Assembly (NCBI RefSeq): GCF_963576675.1
Contig: NC_088910.1
Span: forward strand, 100,344,807-100,408,806
Reading direction: 5' to 3'
DNA: 64,000 bases
From: Euphorbia lathyris
Taxonomy: Eukaryota; Streptophyta; Magnoliopsida; Malpighiales; Euphorbiaceae
Shown here: positions 22,741 through 33,280 of the stretch, piece after piece
Layout of the letters: each line of letters begins with the position of its first letter
Position numbering within the stretch: position 1 is the first letter of the stretch
Translations under genes and position numbers: made by a program
The notes under the pieces: generated by a model
What the model was told of the DNA's origin: nothing
Databases searched by the model: none
What the model saw: only the letters and a program-made list of their open reading frames with translations

Positions 22741-23212
22741 CCCTAGGAGCCTGTTGCACCACTTCCTCTAAGTCCTCCCAAAAAGCTTGTCTTATAGAGA
22801 CATCTAATCCTATTTGTGGCGCATATGCACTGATGACATTTACAACCTCATCCCCTATCACTAGCTTAACACTCATAATTCTATCACTCTTCCTAGACAC
22901 CGCTACTACATCATCAATATACTCCCGATCAATAACAATACCTACTCCATTTCTACCCTTATCCTTTCCTGAGTACCAAAGCTTATAACCCCAATGAGCT
23001 ATCTCTCTAGCCTTGGCTCCAACCCACTTGGTTTCTTGTAGGCACATTATATTTATTCTCCTCCTCTTCATAATATCTACAATTTCAACTAATTTTCTTG
23101 TCAAAGAACCTATGTTCCATGTCCCAAAGCGTAACCTACTACCCTTACCCCTACCCCTACCATTACCGTGGACTAGCTTATTTACCCGCAACCCTTGCAT
23201 ATTTGACACCAC
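22715..23212 (-). pseudogene. RTE endonuclease, N-terminal part
   Basis: 165 codons with the AP-endonuclease-like motifs F-G-T-W-N-I-G, L-Q-E-T-K-W, R-N-G-V-G-I and S-A-Y-A-P-Q, in the usual order. The frame ends at G-G-stop because a G run (C7 on the plus strand at 22718-22724) is one base too long. The next frame continues at once with G-G-D-L-N-G-H. The domain nicks target DNA to prime reverse transcription. The Met at 23212 is the first of the frame; an upstream non-AUG start cannot be excluded. Confidence 0.88.
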
Positions 23213-23973
23213 CTACGGGTCCTGGGGTGGCGCACCGCTTCGGGGTGACGACCTAGCAACCCTTGCATATTTATCACTACACCCGGGTCTAGGAAGTGCA
23301 GCACGTCACTGAGTAGGGAATGCCCCCACGATATTTATATTGTGGTTCATGTCATAAGATGTGGCTAAGTTTTACGCTGGCCGCCACAAACCTACCGTAA
23401 CCCTCCTCCTTTGTCCGGGCTTGGGACCTGCTGTAAAGGCCACCAAGTGACCCTCACAGGCGGAGCTAACAACTATTGTTTAATAAAAATAAAAAAAATA
23501 ACACAATTGAGAACAAAAATAACTATAACATATGAAAAAAAATCGAATAATTACCTCGAGTAACATAAGAATTTTTTGTAATTTTTGACACCTTTGTGTT
23601 TCCCGATTTTAGTTGTTCACGAATCTTCTATTTCTATCAGATTTCTTCAATTGGATATATCAGTTTGGAAAAAAAAATACAAATAAAAAAGAAAACATGG
23701 ATAAGGTAGCGAGAGGTATAGAACCTGGGTAACGACAGAAATGGATTTGAAAGATGAAACTATAACAACTATTGTTTAATAAAAATAAAACAACAACACA
23801 ATTTAGAACAAAATAACTACAAGATATGAAAAAAATTGAATAATTATCTTCAGAACATAATATTATCTATCATGACCAATGAATATAATGGTGGAATACT
23901 ATCTATCATGCTTTATATAGAAGTTTATTTGTGACTTTTGGATTTCATTTCTTTTGTATTTTTTCATCTTCTT

Positions 23974-24591
23974 TTGTTTTTTTTTTGGTAGGATAGGAAA
24001 AGAAAAACAAACAAAACAAAAAAACCACTCAACCTGGGATCAGCCTAGGAAAACTGACCCCCACCACATCCTCCAAGATCAAAGAAGAGATGAAGACCTG
24101 AGGAGAAGCAAAAGTAGAAAGACCCAACATTATAGAATGTCCTTCCATCGCAAGACGGTCCGCTACGCGATTCTGCTCCCTATAAATATGAGCAAATCTA
24201 ATAGACTCAAAGGAGGAACCAGTCATTTTAATGCATTTAATTAAGTTAGGGCTATTCAGGCAAATAGCATTGCCCTCAGAAATCATTTTAACCGCTTCTT
24301 GGTTATCTGACTCAACAAGCAGCTTCTTCACCCCTAGATTTTTAGCTAGCTTCAGGCTAGAGAAAATCCCCCAAAGCTCAGCAGAAAAGGATGAACCAAT
24401 ACCCAAATTCTGAGAGAAGCCAGAAACTCATCTGTCACCATCGTCTCTAAGAACCCCTCCTGCGGCGATTCTCCTGTCTCTAAGACAGGAACCATCAGTG
24501 TTGAGCTTAACCACACCTTCACTCGGCCTACACCAGCCTAAAAGATGGACCTCCTTCCTCTGAACAGCCCTAGCTAATGACCTTCGTTCGG
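23974..24591 (-). mobile_element. 5'-truncated L1-type LINE, RNase H end
   Basis: 618 bp with a 15-bp duplication TTTTTTCATCTTCTT (23959-23973, 24592-24606). The poly-A appears as a T run at the left. 24406-24029 encodes 125 residues of RNase H (A-E-L-W-G, V-E-S-D-N, R-E-Q-N-R-V-A-D-R) ending S-F-P-R-L-I-P-G, the same family as 3961-6120. Upstream coding (24591-24407) is in a shifted frame and ends at the truncation. It lies inside the Helitron. Confidence 0.9.
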
Positions 24592-24800
24592 TTTTTTCAT
24601 CTTCTTGTAACTCTTACTTTCTTTTATTATTTTAATTAATGGGCTATAATTGTTTAATATATTATAAATACAAATCTGTTATTTTTAATTAATTAAATCT
24701 TTTTAATTTTGATTTTTTACTACGTTAGCAACTCATCAAAAAGACCTCTAAAACACTTCTCCTCATTTCTCTCTGCTTTCGATATTATATATAGTATAGA

Positions 24801-25932
24801 TATCATTAAACCTTGCAAATAAATAGAAATGAAGTGATTGAAATCATGATAATATGAATTTTTTTAAGACAAATTTTACTGCTATTGGTAAATATCTCAT
24901 AAGATATAATAATTGTGTTGTTTGAACTCTAACCGTGCAAAATTTTAAAGACATGAGAACAGGTGAATGCAAGCTTGAAGAACCAAAGAATTTTGTGAAA
25001 TATTTTTTTTTTTTGAACTGATTGTGTGCCTTCGCTGAGAATGAAAGTGGAACCAAAAAACCTTAATATATCAGTTGACTTTTAAAAATGTCCAAAACTG
25101 TTGATTGCTCCTCTGAAATAACACAGTGTTATTAGTTTTCTAAACTTGCTTAAAGTGTCGTGATTAAATCTCTAAATCTATAATAATACCCTAAAGATCT
25201 AAAAATAGAAAATTAATTTGCTTTACAAATTTAGAATCGTGAATTACTACTTTATTTTTTAACTTTTGAATTTTTTACAGATTTAGACAAATTGAAATAT
25301 ATATCACTTTTAATAAGTTTAGGAAGCTAATGGATCACTGTAAGCAAATTCCGAAGGCAATAAGTTACTTTAAACAAATTCAGGTGGTCAATAGATTATT
25401 TTAAGCAAGTTGAGGGGCTAATAAAATATTTTATAAGTTTAAAAAGCCAATTTAATTTTCACGACAAGTTCAAGGGGTTCTTGATTTATTAAGAAAAAAA
25501 AACGTTAGAAAATTTTACCCATTTAATCATTTACATAGCCTCTAATAATAATTGTAATTGAAAACCAATGTATTTCATATTTTTTTAATAATCCCCCACA
25601 TCAATAAAATTAGAAGTGAAAAGAACTCGATATGGTGATAACTTTCTACACTCGATATTTACATAAGATAGGTAGGCAACGCTATTTGAATTCTCTTGTG
25701 AAAGTAATTGTACTTTACTAGTTGACTACCAACATAACTTTATTTTTTGTTCTCATGATTATGTTCGTTATGGTCATGAACTTCTCCTGGTTCCACAAGA
25801 GTTTTAGAGAACTAAGTCTCCTTAATCTCCTTTGAAATGACATCACTTCACTCTCACATAGATGATCTCTTTTGGTCTTAACCTTTTCCGTTTTATATCT
25901 CTGTTTATATTATAGGAATGAAGTAAGGTTGA
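24801..25932. other. AT-rich spacer with weak 40-bp repeats
   Basis: No gene recognised. 25320-25480 repeats loosely a phrase of the type AGCAAATTnAGG-GG-TAATA about every 40 bp; similar wording occurs at 54780-54900, suggesting an old repeat family. Confidence 0.5.
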
Positions 25933-25940
25933 CTCCACAG

Positions 25941-26675
25941 CAGTGGCGAATCCAGGATTTGAGGGAGGAAGGGGCAAAATTCTACGTAAAAAAATTTTAG
26001 ACAAAAAATGTAAAATTGTTCAATTTTCTTAACAAAAAATGCAAAATTGTTCAATTTTTTGTGACGAAAAATTTCAAAATCGTTCAATTGTCATGCATTA
26101 CTTTCATGATTTTTTTGATAAAAAAACGTAAATTATAATGTTTCCGACTCGTAATCATCCATTTCCGGGATTCTCGGGTTGTTACGTATCAAATATCCCT
26201 AACGTTTTGGGTCAGGTGCAATTTTACCCTTAACATCTAAAATGGTGCAATTTTACCCCTAATGTTTATAGCCAAGAGCAATTTTATCCCCAACGTTGAT
26301 AAATTGGATCAATTTCAGACACTATTATAAAATACAATCATTTTTTTTCTTTATTTTGCACCAATTGCATATCAAATTTTATAATTTTGCACCAATTTTA
26401 CCCCTAACGTTGATAAATTGGATCAATTTCAGACACTATTATTCATGACCGAGAAGACAGTTTGATGAATTATTTCTCAAATTGACCCAATTTATCAGTG
26501 TTAGGGGTAATATTGCTCTTGGCTTCCAATATTAGGGATAAAATTGCTCCTAACCCAAAACATTAGGGGTATTTTTGCAATTTAACCTTTATTTTTGGAC
26601 TAAAAAATAATTTTTTTTTAATAGGATGAGGGGGGGGGGGGGGGGGGGGCAAATGCTCCCCTACATCCGCCCCTG
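25941..26675. mobile_element. hAT-type non-autonomous element with nested MITE
   Basis: Ends CAGTGGCGAATCC and GGATGTAG-related CGCCCCTG, with a perfect 8-bp duplication CTCCACAG (25933-25940, 26676-26683). Its left half is shared, in reverse, with 17490-17720. The Mutator-like MITE (26186-26590) is nested inside. A run of 20 G (26630-26649) precedes the right end. Confidence 0.85.
26186..26590. mobile_element. Mutator-like MITE, second family member
   Basis: Inverted termini of about 140 bp (left 26186-26330, right 26462-26590) with the same ACCCCTAA / TTAGGGGT wording as 7005-7481. An internal phrase (ACGTTGATAAATTGGATCAA) is duplicated at 26291 and 26414. Target duplication not clear. Confidence 0.65.
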
Positions 26676-26683
26676 CTCCACAG

Positions 26684-27354
26684 TGACCTCACAAGGTTTA
26701 TGCAATCATGTTGTCCCTTGGAATCTAGAACTTAGGATCTTGAGTCAACAAGGCCAAGTTTTCCTTCACACAAAACCTTAAATTTTGATGGACGTCAGTC
26801 TCATTCCTTTAATCCTGCAAAATCAATAGAAATGATACATGTTGAGATCAATTCTCTAACGATATTATATCGACGATGCATGTGTCGATTATTACCAGTA
26901 TACATCACATTTTGTGCCCTGTTATCTATGCTTGACGGTCTAATTAATTAGTTTTAACTAAATGTAATAATATCCAATATTATCTTCCCATTTAATTAAG
27001 ACTTTCAAACAAAATAAACACTAAATTCAGTTAGGAAAAGTGGACCATGACCTCAATTTATTTGAGAACTAAAAATCAAACAGATCTCTCCATTTGAGTG
27101 GGATAAATTTTGAGGAACAAAAACAAGAATTAGTACCTCAAAACGTTATGAATGCAAGATCCTACTTTAAATGTGAGTGTGATTCCTAATTCGTATGAGA
27201 ATATGGAGCTTGGTCTGAGTGGGAGTATGCTAAACTATGGTGAATATATGTAATATGTATATCAAAATTCAAAGTCATGTTGCTCTAAATGGAAAAAAAA
27301 AAAGTAAAACATTGACAATCTAGTATCGAAGGCACATCTCTTTTAGGTACTCAA
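26684..27354. other. Spacer, no gene recognised
   Basis: AT-rich and without terminal repeats; possibly decayed copia sequence upstream of the RT relic that follows, but I cannot show it. Confidence 0.4.
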
Positions 27355-28562
27355 GATGACTCAGAGCCCAGAAATGTCCAAAAGGCTTTCTCATGTCTTG
27401 AAAAATACAAGTTTTTTAAGGAAATGGAAGAAGAAATGTTTTCCATGAGATTGAACCATGTTTGACAGTTGGTATCTACCAGAAGGATGCAAAACTATTA
27501 GGAGAAAATGGGTTGTCAAAGTTAAGCGAAAAAGGCGACGGAAGTATCGAAAGATACAAAGCTCATCTGGTCGCTAAGGGTTATACTCAATAGGTAGGGA
27601 TAGACTTTGAGGAGACATTTTCAAATGTTGCAAGGTTGACATCGGTTATACTGTAATGACGAGTTTAGACCTAGAGCTACATCAAATGGATGTGAAGACT
27701 GCTCTTCTTAATGGAGAATCAGTCGAAGAAATCTATATGGAATAACTTGTAGGTTTCATCGAACCAAACAACGAATAAAGGGTTTGCAAGTTGATCAAAT
27801 CATTTTATGGCCTCAAATAGTCTTCTAGATAATGGTACACTCGATTTCACAATGAAACAATATTAAATAACTTCAAGTTGATTGAAGAAGACCATCGTGT
27901 TTATACAAGGATCTCACGGTAGAAAAATTTGTCATTTTATCACTATATTTAAATGACATCAGTGTAATATAAAATGATGTTGAATATGTTAACCAAGCCA
28001 AATCTTAGATCAGCTCAAATTTTGAAAAGAAAGATATGGGAAAATCAGCGTATATTCTTAGAGTTAAGATTTTGATAGATCGTTCAAAATCAGCTTATCT
28101 TGGAAGGAAATTCTGAAGGCCATGAGATAATTTGGACCGTATAAGAACCCGACCATTTAAGCGAATTTGGATCATGATGGAAGGAACATGGTAAGAGAGA
28201 AAGAACTCCATTTGATTACATCTAGGTGTTTCTAATTATCATTATTCGCACATTTGCGCATAAGTGCATATTTGTAAAAATAGAAAATTGTAAATAAAAC
28301 CAACGTATTACATATGGTTGTAAGATGGATTCTAGGATAAGGCGTCCTAATTGCCACAATACATGTTCAAATCAAAAGCTATGTATCTCCAATGAGTATA
28401 TATCACTGATTTTGAAACATGCTTATCGAAACACTATATATATCACCAACGAGTATATAATACTGGTACTCTTAAGTGTATGTCATTCGCACGAACTATT
28501 TGCGAGTATGAATGAGATTGAGAAAAAGTTATGATTAAGTTCCATTACATGCAAGTGATAGA
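27355..28562 (+). pseudogene. Copia RT relic
   Basis: Frame-shifting and stop-ridden copia RT. Recognisable blocks: L-P-E-G-C-K-T-I-R-R-K-W-V (about 27475), Y-K-A-H-like and V-A-K-G-Y before it breaks, then L-H-Q-M-D-V-K-T-A-L-L-N-G (27672-27715), E-I-Y-M-E, V-C-K-L-I-K-S-F-Y-G-L-K (27783-27820) and N-N-F-K-L-I-E-E-D-H. RNase H is not recognisable. An LTR follows at 28563, giving a 5'-truncated element. Confidence 0.75.
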
Positions 28563-28857
28563 TGTTGGAAATATTCGAATATGGATCGAATATAAAGTTC
28601 GCCCATAAATGAAACGAGCCAGATCCATTAAGAGGGATGGAGTTTACCTTAACCACTCCTTATATATAAACTACTTATTATTATTTTTAAAAAGCTAATC
28701 ATTTTAGTAAGCTAAGACAAAAGGTTTATCTCCCTCTCTCCCTTGTAATTCCCACTACCTCCCTTCTCTCTATCACATGTGGCTTGTAATACGAAGATAA
28801 TAATAATAATAAGTTATTCCGCTACTAATCACATCAAAGATTATATGCACTCCAACA
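28563..28857 (+). repeat. Copia 3' LTR
   Basis: 295 bp beginning TGTTGGAAATATT and ending CACTCCAACA, i.e. TGTTGGA/TCCAACA termini. A TATA box TATATATAAA is at 28661-28670, followed by a C/T-rich leader. It lies directly downstream of the RT relic; no 5' partner is visible in the window. Confidence 0.65.
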
Positions 28858-29050
28858 ATTAATTGGATAACCTAAATTGATTATGCAATATTTTTCCATC
28901 ATTGCCCATTAAAACATAGTTCAAAAAAAAAAAACATATCTTCCCAAACATTTGTTTATCACCAGTCCTTTCTTTATTAATACTTTCATACCCAAACGGA
29001 GTGATGGTAACAAACAATAATAATATATTTGATTCTGCCCTCCTATGTAA

Positions 29051-29370
29051 GGGCCTGTTTGTTTTACCTATTGTTTGCTATTTGCTGTTTGCTATTACGG
29101 TTTGCTGTTTGCTGTTATAATTTACTGTTGTTGTTACAGTTTGTTGTTTGCTGTTGGAAAAAACTACTTTTCCAAAAAGCAGAGATTCTCTGATTTTGTA
29201 AAAGACTGCTTTTCGGGTGTAAAAGGCAAACATGAGATCACTAAACAAACACTCAATGCTGATTTTCAGATGTAAAAGGCAAACAGGAGATCACTAACCA
29301 AACACCAAAACTCTCTATTTTGAAATGAAAAGGCAAAAAGGAGCATGAAAAGGAGCAACCAAACACCCCC
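29051..29370 (+). mobile_element. Tourist-like MITE, copy D
   Basis: GGGCCTGTTTGTTT start, CCAAACACCCCC end, flanked by TAA (29048-29050, 29371-29373). Same motif runs as copies A to C, some 20 kb away. Confidence 0.8.
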
Positions 29371-29976
29371 TAAAACATATGTGGGAGTATGAATTGCTCA
29401 TAATCTAACTTAAAACAATTTTGTTAAACAAAACTATCACTTCAAGAAAATAAATGAAAAATGCATAGAGTAATTATCCAATTTTTATGTTTAACTAAAT
29501 TATTTTTGGGCAAGGAGATTTATTCTTTTGTTTTTATTTTTATAAGAAATTTTATGCTTGAAGTATAAGAGAGGACCAAAATAATTATTTTTCTATATAT
29601 TATATACCAGGTTTGGGTTGAAACTTGACCATGTATTTTTACTTTAGTTATGGTGAAGCTCGGCCAAGTATGCTCAACTTATAGTGGAATCTGACCAAAG
29701 AAACTATTAGGAGCTACTTCCCCAATCTTATTCATTTCGGTTAAATTACACTTGTTGCCCTCTCAATTTAAGTCTTATTTTATTATGAATAATGAACTTT
29801 AAAACCAAATAATATGATCTTTGAAATTTGCATTTTATTTATATAATGATTATTTTTATGATTGTCCAAGTTAAAATAATTGATGATAACAAAAAGAAAA
29901 GGTGAAAATTTTAAAAATTAAAAATTAAAGTTGTTTTAAACCATATTTTTTATATAACTATAATTTATTTTTATTT

Positions 29977-32070
29977 TTTTTTTTTGTTACAGAGGAACGT
30001 TAAAAAGTCTGAGGGAAAAAGAAAAACAACAAAAAAAACTAGTGAACTCTAACCATACGGGTTGTTCCAATCCTATCTGAATTAGCCGTAGGAATATCCT
30101 GGATGCCTGCAAGAGGCACATCACACTCATGATAACCCAAGGGATACTACATGCGTAGCTCGCCATCAAGTCAACTGGTCTATTATCCTCTCGGTATGAA
30201 TGCACCTCCTTGACCTCCCAATTTCTCGCTTCAAGCTTCTTACAATGTTTGATTATCCAGTAGTACGGGTGATGTACCGAAACAACCTGATCCATACAAC
30301 CCACTACAACTCGAGAGTCGAGTTCAAGGATGAGCTAGCGTATCCCTACTTTCCATGCGAGACATCCCGTAGTAAAGCCCCCAGAGCTCAGCCAAAGTGA
30401 CCGTACATATAGGGCTGTAAACGAGCCAAGCCAAGCCGAGCTTTGGCCTGCTCGAGCTCGGCTCGGCAGTTTCTTATCGAGCTCGAGCCGAGCTTCGAGA
30501 TCGGTTCGAGCTCAGCTCGTTTAGTAGCTTGATTGTTCACGAGCCGAGCTCGTTTACCGAGCTCACGAGCAGCTCGTTTATTTTTCTATGAAAAGCTCAT
30601 TTCTTGTGCTCGTGAGCTTTAATCACAAGCAACTTGTTTGTTTTGCTCACGAACGAGCTCGTTTATGGTGTTCACGAAGAAAATAATATCAAACTTGTAG
30701 TATAAATTTATACACATTACTAAACTTTATTTTTTTAAATATATAAATATTATAATTGAGTTAGCTCACGAGCTTTTATCGAGCTTGTTCATGAACTTGT
30801 TCACGAGCCTCTAATCGAGCTTGCTTGTGAGCTTTCGAGCCGAGTTTTGATCTGCTCAAGCTCGGCTCGTTTACAAATCGATCCTGAAAATCGTACTCAC
30901 GAGCGGCTCATTAAAAAATCGAACCGAGCCGAACCGAACTTTTATCGAGCTGAACGATGAGCTGCTCATGAGCGGCCCGACTCATTTACAGCCCTACGTA
31001 CATACTCCGATATTTACCGCAAAATCACCTAGCCAAAGCCCTATACTTTCCCGCAAAACTCCTCCCGCTGAGGCCCACCCCGGGTTTCCTTTACACGCTC
31101 CATCCGTATTCAATTTAACCCACCTGTCATCAGGAGGTTGCCATGTTACATAAATGGGAATCCGCTGACCTATGTTTTTGTTCCTCAGTAAACGCATCGC
31201 ATACACGCACTCCTTTTCCCGAGCTAGAGAAAGTTAAGCCTAATATCTCCTATATCCGATTTTCTCAAACACCCATCCATTTCTCCACTTCCATAACCAC
31301 TATGTCACAATAGCAAAGAGCAATGACCATTTAACATTATAGACAATCACCGAGGACTAGAGATTCTGAATAATCCACTCAGTCATAGAGCTGGAATAAA
31401 AGATCATTCGTAAGTGTGTGGGGGGGGGGGGGGGAGGGTAAAAAAATTCCACACCTCCGATGCTTTAGGACACAGGCGCAAGACGTGGGAGCTATCCTCC
31501 CTCAACCCGCAGCTAGCGCAACAATCATCAATGGCCAAATGACGTCGAATCCGCTCATTATTCGTCAAAAGTCGATCATGTGCAAGAGTCCATAGAAAAA
31601 CAGGTACCCTATATAGTACTTTTAGCGACCAAATCAGTTGCCAAACCAGGGAGATTGTTGACTGGGCTCCGCGAGTGAGGACTTTATAGGCCGAGGAAGA
31701 AGAATACATACCCGAGGCTGAGTGTGGCCAAAACCAACAATCTTGGTTATCAGCTCCAGGTCACACCACTTGTGCAGCAATTTTTAAGTTGATCGACGCC
31801 GGAATTAAGTGTGCAAATTTCACTCAATCCCACGTATTATTGCTTTTCCGGAAATCCGCAACTGATCCATCCCGATGATCCAATGGTATAAATTCTATGG
31901 CCTGTTGTATCAAGGGTGTGATCCCACACCAGACGTCCTCCCAAAACCTCGTATTCTCGTCGTTCCTAATTGTACGACCCACGATATTACATAGAACCTT
32001 TGCTCCTGCAACAATTCCTCGCCAAACACAAGATGCCCCACCTCGTGGGCTTTTTCCTAGACTTTTTCTC
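29977..32070 (-). pseudogene. L1-type LINE relic: RT-linker, zf-RVT, RNase H
   Basis: The poly-A is a T run at 29973-29985. Reading leftward: 32070-31800 encodes V-W-R-G-I-V and R-F-W-E-D-V-W-C; 31709-31404 encodes the zf-RVT block (V-P-V-F-L-W, H-D-R-L-L-T-N, C-A-S-C-G, H-V-L-R-L-C-P); 31206-30994 encodes RNase H (V-K-L-N-T-D-G-A); beyond the hAT MITE, A-E-L-W-G resumes at about 30385. The tail at 30304-29987 is frame-shifted. Several stops and a G15 run (31420-31434) disrupt it. No clear target duplication. Confidence 0.8.
30410..30996. mobile_element. hAT-type MITE inside the LINE RNase H
   Basis: Termini TAGGGCTGTAAACGAG and CTCATTTACAGCCCTA, perfect 8-bp duplication CGTACATA (30402-30409, 30997-31004). 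The interior is a mass of GAGCTCG / CGAGC words in both directions. It interrupts the LINE RNase H between the first Asp motif and A-E-L-W-G. No ORF. Confidence 0.9.
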
Positions 32071-32399
32071 TCTATACATTAACTTTTTTTCATGAACATA
32101 ATATCCGTTTATAAAATTTAGAGGTTATATTGAAAGTAAAGACAACTTGAGGAGTCATATGTATAATTTATCCTATCAAATTAGAAGTGAATTTAATATT
32201 TTTGATTTTTATGGATAAAATAGAGAAAAATAGATAAAATATAGAAAGCCCATAAAACTTTGGACACCAGAGAAATGCGGTAAAAAACAAAGAGAATTGG
32301 AAAAACCTGCTATAAAAATAGAGGAATATAAATTTAAGTTCCACGTTTAAATAACATCAATATAAGTAACGTTTAAAAAATGATACCAATTTAAATATC

Positions 32400-32530
32400 G
32401 ATAACGGAACGAGACACGTCATTGATATTACTCCGTTAAGTTATGTCAATTGTATGTGGAGGGAGAAATCAGAACTTAACGGAGTAATAAGAATATCGTA
32501 TCCAATCCGTTATCAAAGTCTAAGTTTATA
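32400..32530. repeat. Imperfect palindrome
   Basis: GATAACGGAACG to ACTCCGTTAAGTT (left) is mirrored by AACTTAACGGAGT to ATCCGTTATC (right) around about 32465, a possible foldback of about 130 bp. Surrounding DNA (32080-33160) is AT-rich with no gene. Confidence 0.55.
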
Positions 32531-33280
32531 CCATTTTTAAACCTTAAGCCTATATTGGTGCTATTTTGTATGTGAAGCCTAAATTGATACTTTTCTAAAA
32601 ACTATAGATCTATTTTGATACCTTATCCCAATAAAAAAAATAAAAAAATGATAAAAAATATAAATTACATAAAAAAAAAGAACAGGAAAAAAAAGGGAAA
32701 AAAACCAAGAAAAATAGAGAAAAAGTGAAGAAAGTGAGAATAGACAGAAAAAATTGAAATGACATAAAATAAAATAAAAAATTAAGGTGTATCTAAATTT
32801 CGTGTAGTGGGTGTAGCCATCATTTTTATTTGGTTTGGATTGAATAACTTTTTAGTGAATAATTTGATGAGATAATTAAAAAAACTGATCCAATTGAGAA
32901 GTTTTTAATTCATTTTTAGACTCGTTATAACAAATGATACTAAACTATACACTTTTATGGTCTTTTTTTCCAAAATAGCCTTAGTATATATTGTAGAAAA
33001 ATATTAGTCCGAAAAAATCATCGAAACATCAAAAACAATTATTAAAAAACTGAAATTATATATGCAAACGAAATTATGGAAAACCTGAACTAACGAATTA
33101 AAAATTTGAGGGAGTAATATGAGACATGTATTAAAACTTTCCAATTTTATTCATGTGGAAAATTGCTGGACAAAATGAATAAAATTATATAATCAATTTA
33201 AATTCCAAACAGTCGTGTTTGTTTGTGAACTGTTGTGTTCGTTCGTGATCAGATATGTCCTTTCGAATTCTATTTATACA

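Larger units (their letters stand above)
20202..23466 (-). mobile_element. Full-length RTE-type LINE
   Basis: 3265 bp flanked by a perfect 19-bp duplication TAACAACTATTGTTTAATA (20183-20201, 23467-23485). The 3' end (low coordinates) finishes in GGCTTTGTTGTTGTTG repeats instead of poly-A, as in plant RTE elements. A 5' leader of about 250 bp (23213-23466) precedes endonuclease and RT. The unbroken site is preserved at about 23769-23787. One frameshift and one stop separate it from an intact reading frame. Confidence 0.93.
20075..23865. repeat. Local tandem duplication of about 200 bp, one copy split by the RTE LINE
   Basis: Sequence at 20075-20201 plus 23486-23561 (shared words AAAACATGGATAAGGTAGCG and CTGGGTAACGACAGAA) is repeated at 23661-23865. 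The second copy is unbroken and shows the RTE target site before insertion. Confidence 0.85.
18101..24800 (-). mobile_element. Non-autonomous Helitron, enlarged by two LINE insertions
   Basis: On the minus strand the element begins TCTATACTATATATAATATC (from 24800), the classic plant Helitron 5' start, preceded by host A. It ends with a stem-loop (CGTGC-ATC-GCACG, 18114-18126), a 9-base spacer and CTGG (18104-18101), followed by host T. Insertion between A and T without target duplication is as expected for rolling-circle Helitrons. Without the RTE LINE and the L1-type LINE it is about 2.8 kb. I found no Rep/helicase domain, so it would depend on another copy. Confidence 0.65.

Noticed and set aside
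28325..28534. 69-codon plus-strand frame before the copia LTR
   Set aside because: No copia or host similarity that I can recognise; likely chance opening in the relic.
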